NCBI GenBank assembly: GCA_000719025.1 | Contig: JODP01000027.1 | Span: 25,900-89,899 of the forward strand | From: Kineosporia aurantiaca JCM 3230 | Lineage (GTDB): Bacteria; Actinomycetota; Actinomycetes; Actinomycetales; Kineosporiaceae | Length of the DNA stretch: 64,000 nt | Direction of reading: 5' to 3' | Shown here: positions 56,562 through 64,000 of the stretch, in pieces | How the letters are laid out: each line of letters starts with the position of its first letter | Numbering within the stretch: position 1 is the stretch's first letter | The notes under the pieces: model-generated | Told to the model about the DNA's origin: nothing | Databases searched by the model: none | What the model saw: only the letters and a program-made list of their open reading frames with translations | Translations under genes and position numbers: made by a program

Positions 56562-57776
56562 TCAGCGTCCCCCCGCCCCGGTCTGAAAGCCTTCCCGGGC
56601 GGCCGGCTTCCTGTCCAGTTTCTTGTCCAGGCGGTCAAAGAGGTCGGTGTAGGAGCGCACCGAGGCGTCCCAACTGTGCGGGTCGAGGTGGCGTTGCCCG
56701 CGCCGGTCCGGAAGTGCCTGCAGCGCCGCCCCTAACGCGGCCGGGTTCTGCGGGGGGACGAAGACGGCACCCTCATAGGCACCGGCGGCCTCGATCAGAC
56801 CCCCGACCGCGGTGACGATCAACGGCAGACCCGTGCTCATCGCGATGTGCAACGGACCGGACGACGACGAGCGCCGGTAGGGCAGCACGACGGCGTCGGC
56901 CTCGCTGAAGTACTGCTGCACCTCGGCGTCACTGACGTAGCGGTTGACCACGGTGATCCGGTCCCGGTACCGACTGCTCGCGACCGCAACCAGGGGTGCG
57001 GTCCAGCCTTCCCAGGTCTCCCCGACGATGGTCAGATGCATGCCCCGCGCCGTCTCGGCCGGAAGGTCGGAGAAGGCGTGAACCAGGTCCTCCACACCCT
57101 TGTACGGCCGGATGACCCCGAAATACAGGACGTTCAGCGGCTGCTCGGGATCCAGCTCGCGGGTCGCTCCCACCACGTGGTCATAGGGGCCGTGCGGGAT
57201 GACGGTGACCGTGGCGGGGTCCAGGCCGAAGGCGGCCTGCAGCAGGTCGAGGTCGTAAGCGGAATGCACGACGTGGGCGTCGACATGACGCAGCAACTGG
57301 CGCATGGCGATCTGCACGTAGCGCACGACGCCGGGGATCCTGGCCTCGCCGGTGTCCTGGACCTCGTGCCACTCCATCACCACGCGCGTGCCGCGGCGGC
57401 GGGCCAGCAGGGCCAGGAGCAGGTAACTGTGCAGCACCGCCCCGGTCCACCACTGCAGCACCATGACGTCCGGGGTGTCCCGCTTCAGGAAACGCCAGGC
57501 CTTCAGCATGCTCGAGCCCCAGAACCAGTCGATCCCGTCGAAGACCTCCACCCGGGAGTCGTACTGCAGGTCGTTGACCACCGTGCCGACCCGGGCCCGG
57601 CCCGGGTACAGGGCGGCCGGGACCAGGCGCCGCATCAGGATCGCCCGGGTCTGGGCCACGTCCGCCAGCGCGTTGGTCAGCCGGCAGGTGTAGTAGCTGA
57701 TGCCCGAGGTGAACCGCCAGCCCGATCCGACCACCAGAACCCGCGGCTTATTTGGGGTTTGCGGGGTGCCGGTCAC
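56562..57776 (-). CDS. Glycosyltransferase (GT4-like)
   Basis: 404 residues, GT-B fold. N-terminal VLVVGSGWRFTSGISYYTCR, then VVMEWHEVQDTGEARIPGVV. Donor half: LNVLYFGVIRPYKGVEDLVH, LTIVGETWEGW, VVLPYRRSSSSGPLHIAMST. The usual first Glu of E-x7-E is not obvious, as in some GT4 subgroups. It overlaps the GT2 gene by four bases and ends three bases before the flippase fusion. Confidence 0.9.
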   Translation of the reverse strand: MTGTPQTPNKPRVLVVGSGWRFTSGISYYTCRLTNALADVAQTRAILMRRLVPAALYPGRARVGTVVNDLQYDSRVEVFDGIDWFWGSSMLKAWRFLKRDTPDVMVLQWWTGAVLHSYLLLALLARRRGTRVVMEWHEVQDTGEARIPGVVRYVQIAMRQLLRHVDAHVVHSAYDLDLLQAAFGLDPATVTVIPHGPYDHVVGATRELDPEQPLNVLYFGVIRPYKGVEDLVHAFSDLPAETARGMHLTIVGETWEGWTAPLVAVASSRYRDRITVVNRYVSDAEVQQYFSEADAVVLPYRRSSSSGPLHIAMSTGLPLIVTAVGGLIEAAGAYEGAVFVPPQNPAALGAALQALPDRRGQRHLDPHSWDASVRSYTDLFDRLDKKLDRKPAAREGFQTGAGGR

Positions 57777-58681
57777 GCGGTGTCCTCGCGGCGCATGTCG
57801 AACGAGTGGACGTTGGTGCGCAGGTCGATGACGTTGGTCTCGACCGGGAGGACGGGGCCGCCGGATTCCGGCGCGAGCAGGTGTGCCTGGTCCTCGTGCT
57901 GCTCGATCGTGGCCCGGCCCATGCCGTCCGCGGCGGGCACGATCACCGGGGCCCGGTGCCGGCGCAGGCGCTCGAGCATGATGGTGCGCAGCACCCGCGC
58001 GCCGTCGCGGAAGGTGTTGAGGTTGCTGGCCCCGAAGACGCGAGGCAACTCGACGCTGGGAACCTCGTGGATCTGCATGCCGGCCGAGGCGATCCGGCAG
58101 TTGATCAGCGTCTCGATCTCGAAGCCGTCACCCCATTGGGCGGTTTCGTGCGCCGAGTGCGGGATGGACAGGTGCGGCAGGATGTCCCGCCAGAAGGCGT
58201 TGTAGCCGTAGCACAGGTCGGTGTAGCTCGTGCGGAACAGCGTGTTGGTGATCCGGGTCAGCAGACGGTTGCCCAGATCGCGGACCGGCGTGATGTCCTC
58301 ACTGCCGCCGGCGGCCAGGACCCGGCTGCCCTTCGCGAAGTCGGCCCCGGACATCAGCGCCGCGACATAGGCGTCGATCTCCCGGGGGTCGGCCGAGCCG
58401 TCGGCGTCGAACATGACGATGATGTCGCCGCTGGCAGCCTCGAACCCGCACGCCAGGGCGTTGCCCTTTCCCTTGCGGGTCTGCTGGATGAAGTGGGCCG
58501 AAGGCAGGTGGCGACGAACGACGTCCTCGGTGTCGTCGCTGGAATGACCGTCGATGACGATGATTTCGTGGACGGAGGGCAGTTGTGGCAGTACCAGTTC
58601 CAGATTCCGCGCCTCGTTGCGCGCCGGCACGATGATGGTGACCTTAGGGGCCTGCGTGGGCCGATGGTCCGTGGATCTCAT
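57773..58681 (-). CDS. Glycosyltransferase family 2, first gene of operon
   Basis: 302 residues. GT-A fold with VTIIVPARNEARNLELVLPQ, EIIVIDGHSSDDTEDVV, KGKGNALACGFEAASGDIIV and MFDADGSADPREI (DxD-type metal site), then GFEIETLINCRIASAG. This is the DPM/polyprenyl-phosphate-glycosyltransferase style without a membrane tail. ATG 58681 has GGGAGG nine bases upstream. It opens the minus-strand polysaccharide operon, in which each following gene overlaps or nearly touches the previous one. Confidence 0.92.
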   Translation of the reverse strand: MRSTDHRPTQAPKVTIIVPARNEARNLELVLPQLPSVHEIIVIDGHSSDDTEDVVRRHLPSAHFIQQTRKGKGNALACGFEAASGDIIVMFDADGSADPREIDAYVAALMSGADFAKGSRVLAAGGSEDITPVRDLGNRLLTRITNTLFRTSYTDLCYGYNAFWRDILPHLSIPHSAHETAQWGDGFEIETLINCRIASAGMQIHEVPSVELPRVFGASNLNTFRDGARVLRTIMLERLRRHRAPVIVPAADGMGRATIEQHEDQAHLLAPESGGPVLPVETNVIDLRTNVHSFDMRREDTA

Positions 58682-58963
58682 AAAGAGTCGCCTCCCGGCG
58701 CGAACAGCTACGGAGGTGGGACTGACCGGGGTTGGGTCATGAGCGCTGGTGGCCAGCGGTTCTTCGAGTGCGGTGAACCGGTGGACGGGGCGAGGCCGGC
58801 GTTGGCCTGCGGGCTGGGTTCGCTTCGCCGGATAGGACGGATTGGTTTTAATTTCGCCGAGCCCGGGTCCGGTGCTTCAGAGTCCCTCAGCTGCCCCCTA
58901 TGCTCAGCCCTGAGAATTCCTGGCAGTTGCTTCCAGGAAAGGCGCGACGAGTGGAGGTGGGGC

Positions 58964-59140
58964 GTGGCCGAACGCGGAGTCTGCGTCTGTGGCCATGGCC
59001 GCGACGCCCACCAGCACTTCCGTCCGGGATCGGACTGCGGGGCGTGTGGGGCGGAAACATGCGCCCGATACCGCCCGACGCGAACGGTGGGCGGGGTACT
59101 GACCGGCCTGCTCGACCGGGTGCGCCGCCGCCGTCCATAA
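58964..59140 (+). CDS. Small Cys/His-rich (putative zinc-binding) protein
   Basis: 58 residues from GTG 58964, with GGAGGTGG about seven bases upstream. The sequence VCVCGHGRDAHQHF, then GSDCGACGAETCARYRP, holds five Cys and three His in a zinc-ribbon-like arrangement, followed by a basic tail DRVRRRRP. Short proteins with CxCGH-x-HxH-x-DCxxCG are recurrent in actinomycetes. Function unknown. Too small for many gene finders, but start, motif and composition agree. Confidence 0.7.
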   Translation: MAERGVCVCGHGRDAHQHFRPGSDCGACGAETCARYRPTRTVGGVLTGLLDRVRRRRP

Positions 59141-59249
59141 CTCCTCGTAGTTGAGTTTTTACGGGGAGTAGTAGTTCGGAGAAGTGGCAATCCGTCCGCC
59201 GATTCGTGGCGAACGGGTCCTAGCCAGCCATCCGATCTACGGAGGACTC

Positions 59250-60152
59250 ATGTTTCACCGACCGGCCCGATCCCGATCGTCTCGGCGCGGGTTGCGGGTG
59301 CTCCTGGCCCTCACACTCCTGTCTCTCCTGGGCACCGCGGGCGCCACCGCCAGCAGCGCCAGCACCAGCGCTACGCCGGGCAAGGCCTGGGTCCGGGTGG
59401 CCCACCTCGTCCCCGGACTGGGCGCCGCCCGGATCGACCTGAAGCCGGCCGGCGGAGGGCAGAGCACGTCGGTCGAGATGTCCCCCAGCGCGAAGTACGG
59501 GGACGTCACCAAGTACCAGCGCCTCACGCCGGGCACCTACACCGTCCTGGTCAGCGACTCCGGCTCACCGGCGTCCTCTGCTCCTATGCTCTCGCGCTCG
59601 CTGACGATCGCCGGCGGCAAGGCCTACACGCTGGCCGTCCTCGGCACTTCGAAAGCACCTCGACTGGCCACGCTTTCAGATGACCTCACTCCGCCCGCGG
59701 CCGGGAAGGCGAGCGTGCGGGTCCTGCCCGCCGCCTCGCAGGCGCCGCAGGTGACGATCAAGGCCGAGGGTGGGCCGACCATCGTCGACAACGCCGTTCT
59801 GGGGCAGGCCAGCGCCTACGCTGCCGTCCCGGCCGGGACCTGGCACCTGACCGCCGACACCTCCACCGGCATGCAGGTGCAGAACTCGATCAAGGTGGCC
59901 AGCGGAAGCGTCTACACCCTGGTCCTGCTGGACGGGACGTCCGGGAAACCCAGCCTGTCGCTGATCACCGACGCAGCCGGAACCACCTCGGCGCCGAAGG
60001 GCGGAGCGGCCACCGGTGAAGGGGGGACGGCCACCGACATCGTCAACGCCGGATCGAACGGCACCTCGCTGGTCGTGATGGTTTCAGCGCTCCTGGGGGT
60101 TCTGCTGGTGGGCTCGGCCGTTGTCGCCCGCCGTCGGATCGTCCGCGGGTGA
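59250..60152 (+). CDS. DUF4397-domain surface protein
   Basis: 300 residues; ATG 59250 with GGAGGA five bases upstream. A basic n-region (RSRSSRRGLR) and hydrophobic core lead to cleavage near TASSAS. Two DUF4397 units follow (WVRVAHLVPGLGAARIDLKP; ASVRVLPAASQAPQVTIKAE), beta-rich extracellular modules. The C-terminus has a transmembrane helix LVVMVSALLGVLLVGSAVVA and RRR tail but no LPXTG-type motif. It is translationally coupled to the class F sortase gene by a GTGA overlap, a pairing often seen in actinomycetes, although a sorting signal is not evident. Confidence 0.9.
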   Translation: MFHRPARSRSSRRGLRVLLALTLLSLLGTAGATASSASTSATPGKAWVRVAHLVPGLGAARIDLKPAGGGQSTSVEMSPSAKYGDVTKYQRLTPGTYTVLVSDSGSPASSAPMLSRSLTIAGGKAYTLAVLGTSKAPRLATLSDDLTPPAAGKASVRVLPAASQAPQVTIKAEGGPTIVDNAVLGQASAYAAVPAGTWHLTADTSTGMQVQNSIKVASGSVYTLVLLDGTSGKPSLSLITDAAGTTSAPKGGAATGEGGTATDIVNAGSNGTSLVVMVSALLGVLLVGSAVVARRRIVRG

Positions 60153-60805
60153 ACCGGCTCATCGGGGCTGTTGCCTGCGTGCTGCTCCTGGCCGGCTGTG
60201 GCTCGGGGTCGGCCGCTGGGCAGGCTGGTCGGGCTGGTCAGGCTGGTCAGGCTGGTCAGACGGCGTCGGCCACCCCTGGCCGTCCGCAGGCATCGCCCAC
60301 GGCGGACGACCCGGGCCAGGTTGAGGGGGCTCCGGTGCCGTCCATGGCCTCACCGGCCCCCATCCCGGCGGCCGATCGTCCGACCAGAATCGTCATCCCC
60401 AGCATCGGGGTCGACTCCTCCCTGGTCGATCTGGACCTGCAGAAAGACGGCACCCTCGAGGTGCCTACCGACCCGGACCGGGCCGGGTGGTTCGACCGTA
60501 GCGCGGCTCCGGGACGTCAGGGACCGGCCATCATCGCTGGGCACATCGACAGCAAGTCCGGTCCGGCGGTCTTCTACCTGCTGTCCACCCTGAAAGCGGG
60601 GGCCCGGATCACCGTGACCACTGCTGGGGGGAAGAAGGTGTCCTTCACCGTGGACGGTGTGCAGCAGTACCGGAAGACCAAGTTTCCTACCGCTGAGGTC
60701 TATGGTCCTGTGCCCGGGCCGGTGCTGCGGCTCATCACCTGTGGCGGTCAGTTCGATGCTCATGGCGGGCACTACCGGGACAACGTGGTGGTCTACGCGT
60801 CCTGA
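60149..60805 (+). CDS. Class F sortase, lipoprotein type
   Basis: 218 residues. The N-terminus ends in lipobox LLLAGC, then an Ala/Gly/Gln repeat (AGQAGRAGQAGQAGQ) and a Pro/Ala linker. The sortase barrel runs from RIVIPSIGVDSSLVDL to the end, with catalytic His132 (AGHIDS), Cys198 (LITCGG) and Arg210 (YRDN). Class F sortases attach or cross-link surface proteins; the natural substrate is unknown. Its GTG start overlaps the DUF4397 stop, which makes that protein the leading partner candidate. Confidence 0.92.
   Translation: MNRLIGAVACVLLLAGCGSGSAAGQAGRAGQAGQAGQTASATPGRPQASPTADDPGQVEGAPVPSMASPAPIPAADRPTRIVIPSIGVDSSLVDLDLQKDGTLEVPTDPDRAGWFDRSAAPGRQGPAIIAGHIDSKSGPAVFYLLSTLKAGARITVTTAGGKKVSFTVDGVQQYRKTKFPTAEVYGPVPGPVLRLITCGGQFDAHGGHYRDNVVVYAS
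60221..60259 (+). repeat. 9-bp tandem repeat in sortase gene
   Basis: Four units of CAGGCTGGT (one as CGGGCTGGT) plus CAG, encoding AGQ/AGR steps just after the lipid-anchored Cys. The copy number could vary by slippage and lengthen the stalk. Confidence 0.8.
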
Positions 60806-60841
60806 TGCGGGGGCCATGCAGGACCCGGGGGTTGAGGCCGC

Positions 60842-61078
60842 TCAGTTCTGCGGGAGGGCAGCAAAGTCACGCTTGGCCTGGCGGTACCAGCCCATCCCGG
60901 CGATCGGGTGCTTCCACCGGCCCTGCATCTCCTTCAGCGCCGGCTCGTGTGCGGTATCCCCAGCGGCCACAGCTTCCTTCAGATGAGCGTCCTGCGCCTT
61001 GATGACGACATTGGCGTCCTCCCCGACATGGGCTTGGTCGCAGGGCCCACCGAGTTGCTCGCACGTCATGGTCTTCAT
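60842..61078 (-). CDS. DUF1059-family small protein
   Basis: 78 residues from ATG 61078, with AGGAG about eight bases upstream. The opening MKTMTCEQLGGPCD and the helix NVVIKAQDAHLKEAVAAGD fit DUF1059, followed by WKHPIAGMGWYRQAKRDFAA. Cytoplasmic, with two Cys near the N-terminus. Function unknown. Genes of this family often stand alone near stress or redox genes. Confidence 0.75.
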   Translation of the reverse strand: MKTMTCEQLGGPCDQAHVGEDANVVIKAQDAHLKEAVAAGDTAHEPALKEMQGRWKHPIAGMGWYRQAKRDFAALPQN

Positions 61079-61216
61079 GGTCTGACTCCTGGCCAGTCGT
61101 AGCGTTTCGTTCAGGACGCACGGGGCGCCCGCAGCCATGACGGTAGGGCGCGCCGGAGAGCTGGCGCTTCTTGATTCCTGACCGGTCTTGCCGGAGCCTC
61201 ACTCGGGATTCCGGGT

Positions 61217-62014
61217 TCACCCCCGCAGGAACCGTGCGATCACCGGGGCCAGTACTGCTGCTTTTACGATGTGCGTCTGACCGGGCAGCGTCTCGTACTG
61301 ACCCAGGGGCAGCACCTGGGCCAGCTCAGCCATCGCGGTGCGCATCGAGGCCGGGCTCTTGCCTCCGTCGATCACCAGGACGGGCACCTGCACTCCGCCC
61401 CAGCGGTAGGGGTCCAGCGCCTTGCCGGACGCGTCGGTGCCGAGGTGGGTCAGGTCGTAGGGGACGGTGTGGGCCAGGCGCTTGAGCTTGGGCCAGGCTG
61501 GCATCAGGTGCATCAGCGCGACCAAAGGCGCCGGCAGGCCCACCGCTCGACGCATGAACCACGAGACCACCGCTCCCCGCTTGCCCTGGCTCAGCAGAGC
61601 GGTGAGCTGCTCGCGCCAATCGGCCGGGACGGGCGGACGGGAGGCGTCGACTACGAAGGGGGCCTCGAACACGACCACCCGGGTCGCCGGTACACCGTGG
61701 GCGACCGCGTCGAGTACCAGCGCCGCACCCGAGGAAATTCCGTAAATGAACACGTCCCCGCCTGCTTCCTTCACCACCGCGGCCAGGTCCTCGTACTCGC
61801 GCTCAGCGGTGAACACGGCTTGATCGCCGCTGTCGCCGCGACCGCGACGGTCATAGGTCCAGACGGTGAAGTCACTGGCCAGGAGCTTGGCCAGCTCGGG
61901 GTTGGGCCCGAACGTCCGGTGCCCGAACGCGCCGTCCACCAGCACCAGCGCCGGACCGGAGCCGGTCCGGGTGCAGGCGATGGGGGTTTGGTCGGCAGAG
62001 GTCACCAGGCTCAT
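61217..62014 (-). CDS. Alpha/beta hydrolase
   Basis: 265 residues. LVLVDGAFGHRTFGPNPELA, YDRRGRGDSGD, nucleophile elbow YGISSGAAL (Ser instead of the more usual His-x-Ser), VLVIDGGKSP (acid strand) and GQTHIV (catalytic His). It is a small-molecule hydrolase of unknown substrate. It lies 110 bases downstream of a second, broken alpha/beta hydrolase on the same strand and may share its TetR-controlled promoter. Confidence 0.9.
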   Translation of the reverse strand: MSLVTSADQTPIACTRTGSGPALVLVDGAFGHRTFGPNPELAKLLASDFTVWTYDRRGRGDSGDQAVFTAEREYEDLAAVVKEAGGDVFIYGISSGAALVLDAVAHGVPATRVVVFEAPFVVDASRPPVPADWREQLTALLSQGKRGAVVSWFMRRAVGLPAPLVALMHLMPAWPKLKRLAHTVPYDLTHLGTDASGKALDPYRWGGVQVPVLVIDGGKSPASMRTAMAELAQVLPLGQYETLPGQTHIVKAAVLAPVIARFLRG

Positions 62015-62124
62015 CGTGTTCTCCTCATCAAGGCGCGTCGCCGTGTCCGGCGTTCCCGTCTTGATGACGACGGGCGGACCTCATTCTCATCGGTGGAAGC
62101 CAGGAGCGTCGGGGTTGGTTCGTA

Positions 62125-62924
62125 TTACGTCGTTGCGAGGCGTAGTTGACTGACCAGCTCCGCGAGCCGCTCGGGAGCTTCCAGATGGGCCAGGTGAGCC
62201 TGCCCGGCCAACTCGTGCACGACCCCTCGCGGAGTGCGACGGCTGACGTCCTCGAACGTCGTTCCGTAGGGCGCCTGCCCACGGTTGTGCTCACCGATGA
62301 TGAGGTCGATTCGTCCTGCCTTCTCGGCGAATTCGTCCGGCACCGGCGCATCGTTGATTGACTGCGTCTCGCGGTAAATCGGGGCGCTGACGTCTCGGAG
62401 ACCGGCCCAAAGCGCATGGTCAGATTCAGCGATTCGATGACTTCGCCGGGAGTGCCGGCGACCTGCGCGAGCGCGACTTCGACACTGCGGTCGAGATCTC
62501 CGGCGGTGTGGGCACTCCTGAGATCCGGCAAGGCCGCTGCCCCGAAGGGAGCCATGATCGGTTCGTATGCGATGACCTGCGGAACAGCGACCTTATTCGC
62601 GAGATGCAGGGCGATGAGGCCGCCGTAACTCCAGCCGAAGACCGTGCGCACGTCGCCGAACTCGCGCAGGACGGCTTCGGCATCGCGAACCTCGGTGTGA
62701 AGGCCGTACTCGCGGGTCAGCGGACCGGAAGGATGGCGACCACGCCGGTTGACCACGGCAACGGTCTGCCAACCGGTCAAGTGCTGCGCCACCGCGGCCC
62801 ATCCCTGGGCGTCGGCCATGACACCCGGGATCACGACGATGGCCGGGCCGTCGGCCTCCCCGTACACATCGACGCTCAGCCAGCCATCCGGGACGTCCAC
62901 TTGTTTCTGGGTCGATCGCTCCAT
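62125..62924 (-). pseudogene. Alpha/beta hydrolase, single -1 frameshift
   Basis: ATG 62924 begins MERSTQKQVDVPDGWLSVDV. The hydrolase core is intact up to the last third: IVVIPGVMADAQGWAAVAQH, VNRRGRHPSG, GWSYGGLIALHLA (nucleophile). Near 62385-62415 one base is lost, after which the proper frame continues APIYRETQSINDAPVPDEFA, IDLIIGEHNRG and GQAHLAHLEAPERLAELV with the catalytic His. The unshifted frame runs on to 62028 as nonsense. It is divergent from the TetR gene at 62962, so it was probably its target. Confidence 0.8.
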
Positions 62925-62948
62925 AACTAGATTCTGGGTCGATCGCTC
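62905..62948. promoter_or_regulatory. 17-bp direct repeat/putative TetR operator
   Basis: TTCTGGGTCGATCGCTC occurs at 62905-62921 and 62932-62948 (period 27). The second copy lies between the two divergent genes and the first encodes the hydrolase N-terminus. CTAGATTCT (62928-62936) and AGAATAG (62949-62956 region) form a loose inverted repeat, and CTAGATTCT also opens the operator of the other TetR gene at 4331. Binding is inferred. Confidence 0.5.
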
Positions 62949-62961
62949 TAGAATAGTCAAC

Positions 62962-63609
62962 ATGCCCTCCCGACCCTCCCGACCCGCTGGCCGTCCGCGC
63001 GCCTTCGACCGACAGGAAGCGCTACGGCAAGCGGCCCACCTGTTCTGGCAGCACGGGTTCTCCGGAACCTCGACCCGCATGCTCGCTGCCACCCTCGGTA
63101 TCTCCAGCTCGAGCCTCTACGCCGCATTCGGCACCAAGAACGAACTGTTCGACGAGGCCGTTCGCAGCTACGCCCTGCGCTACAGCAAAATCTACGACCG
63201 GGCGCTCAGCGAGCCCACAGCGTCAGGCGTCATCAGACGACTGCTCCTGGAATCAGTGGACGAGTTCACGCGCACGGACGAGGGGCATCCCGGTTGCCTT
63301 ACCAGTAGCGCGGTGATGTCCGACGCGTCATCCACTCTGGATGTCCGAACGTACGTAGCAGACCTCCAGCGCGCTGATGAAGCGCGGCTGCGCGGTCGTC
63401 TCGAGCAAGCAGCACTCGACGGCACTCTCGCGCCCACCGTGCACCCCGCCGAGCTCGCCGAGCTGGTTCAGACGTTGTGGCAAGGCCTTTCCACTCGCGC
63501 TGAACTGGGGGCGGGCCGGGACGAACTCATCAGCGTTGCCAACCTTGCCCTCGCGCTCATCTCAAGTCCGGACGCGGGGGCGCCACCGATCCCGGCCAGC
63601 CTCGTGTAA
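62962..63609 (+). CDS. TetR/AcrR-family regulator
   Basis: 215 residues from ATG 62962; no Shine-Dalgarno is visible, so a leaderless message is likely. The helix-turn-helix is LFWQHGFSGTSTRMLAATLG, then ISSSSLYAAFGTKNELFDEA, and the C-terminal domain is of the TetR_C type found with AcrR-like proteins (HPGCLTSSAVMSDAS, LVQTLWQGLSTRAELGAGRD). It is divergent from the alpha/beta hydrolase, with only 37 bases between the two starts, so one operator can control both. Confidence 0.9.
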   Translation: MPSRPSRPAGRPRAFDRQEALRQAAHLFWQHGFSGTSTRMLAATLGISSSSLYAAFGTKNELFDEAVRSYALRYSKIYDRALSEPTASGVIRRLLLESVDEFTRTDEGHPGCLTSSAVMSDASSTLDVRTYVADLQRADEARLRGRLEQAALDGTLAPTVHPAELAELVQTLWQGLSTRAELGAGRDELISVANLALALISSPDAGAPPIPASLV

Positions 63610-63896
63610 TGAAGGTGACCACCCCGACGCGCCTACCGCTACTTCCAAATCGGCTGGGTATCAATCTCATCATGGTGGTCCGTCGAGGCCCGAGCGGCCA
63701 GGCAAATATCCTGAGATTGGCCCGGCGCCGACGGACTACCGTGGCTCCCCAACAGACTGAAAGCGATTCGATGTCGATCCATGTCGAGCAGTCCTGGACC
63801 CGAATCGAGGACTGGCTGCAAGTGCATGCTCCGGGCAGCCATGCCGGCCTACGTCCACCGGCTACTCCTGAAGCCATTGGCTCTGCCGAACAGGTC
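63610..63896. other. Spacer between TetR gene and IS481 end
   Basis: About 290 bases, somewhat lower in G+C near 63640-63720, with no supported gene. Any terminal inverted repeat of the IS481 element should lie near its right boundary but was not identified. Confidence 0.4.
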
Positions 63897-64000
63897 CTAG
63901 GTGTTCCCGGTCATGACGTTGGTGACGCCGGTGCGGAGGCGGCTGGCTGGGGGTTGGTTCCCGGCAGCGGTGTGGGCCCGATGGTAGTTGTAGTGAGTCA
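63897..64000 (-). CDS. IS481-family transposase, C-terminal end (partial)
   Basis: The frame entering from the right edge reads THYNYHRAHTAAGNQPPASR, then LRTGVTNVMTGNT, and TAG at 63899-63897. YNxxRxH near the C-terminus with a closing TNV block is the signature of integrase-core transposases of the IS481/IS3 groups. The catalytic DDE part lies outside the window, so intactness cannot be judged. Confidence 0.7.
   Translation of the reverse strand, partial: THYNYHRAHTAAGNQPPASRLRTGVTNVMTGNT

Noticed and set aside
59141..59185. AT-rich stretch with near-repeat ACTCCTCGTAG / ACGGGGAGTAGTAG before the DUF4397 gene, considered as a riboswitch or sigma-factor site
   Set aside because: No recognisable riboswitch fold or consensus promoter; at most an ordinary promoter region.
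62028..62124. Extension of the broken alpha/beta hydrolase to 62028
   Set aside because: Sequence after the frame break is Arg/Ser nonsense; the true C-terminus with its catalytic His ends at 62125 in the other frame.

Overview
The window is high-GC DNA (roughly two thirds G+C by eye), with frequent GTG/TTG starts, four-base ATGA-type start/stop overlaps and many Tat or lipobox signals. Its families (CpnT-like giant protein, class F sortase with DUF4397, LAL-type LuxR regulator, AraC with an N-terminal cupin, MMPL) point to a soil or plant-associated actinomycete, perhaps of the Kineosporiales/Streptomyces type. The genus cannot be fixed from the sequence alone. No rRNA, tRNA or CRISPR array was seen.

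Layout. 0-7 kb: a partial ankyrin protein, a frameshifted secreted GH10 xylanase, a small winged-helix regulator coupled to a membrane protein behind a 33-bp palindrome, and two divergent regulator/oxidoreductase pairs (TetR with an NmrA-like protein, LysR with an SDR). 7.3-15.3 kb: one gene for a 2,667-residue protein with a CpnT-like N-terminus, long Pro/Ser/Gly linkers, a papain-like toxin (Tox-PL) look-alike domain, duplicated internal modules and no cysteine at all. 16-20 kb: an LLM oxidoreductase remnant, a DUF305 lipoprotein and a DUF1996 secreted protein. 20-27 kb and 38-45 kb: two related loci that share a 39-bp block, a small membrane protein of unknown family, the 3' end of a GGDEF gene and alpha/beta hydrolases. 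Locus A also carries a Tat-exported sulfite-oxidase-like enzyme, an MBL/hydrolase in-frame fusion and an EAL fragment. 27-32.6 kb: an MMPL exporter, then a complete IS1380-family element (1,793 bp, CTAG target duplication, transposase broken twice) and IS256 debris. 32.8-37.1 kb: a GT39-type membrane glycosyltransferase, a DUF3500 protein and a small secreted protein ending in a strong terminator. 37.1-38.1 kb: IS and regulator debris. 45-47.5 kb: two exported proteins around an AraC remnant. 47.6-58.7 kb: a tightly coupled eight-gene minus-strand exopolysaccharide operon (GT2, four GT4/GT1-type transferases, a flippase fused to a GT-C-like membrane protein, a Gly/Ser-linker membrane protein, a GH5 lipoprotein). 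59-64 kb: a DUF4397/class F sortase pair, a DUF1059 protein, two alpha/beta hydrolases (one frameshifted), a TetR regulator and the end of an IS481 transposase.

Much of the DNA between the intact operons is decaying. At least six loci are broken by single-base indels, nearly all of them deletions, and three remnants carry TGA where the family has Trp. Sequencing error cannot be separated from true pseudogenisation without reads. The strongest candidates for new biology are the cysteine-free giant protein, the flippase/GT-C fusion in the polysaccharide operon, and the duplicated membrane-protein/GGDEF loci.
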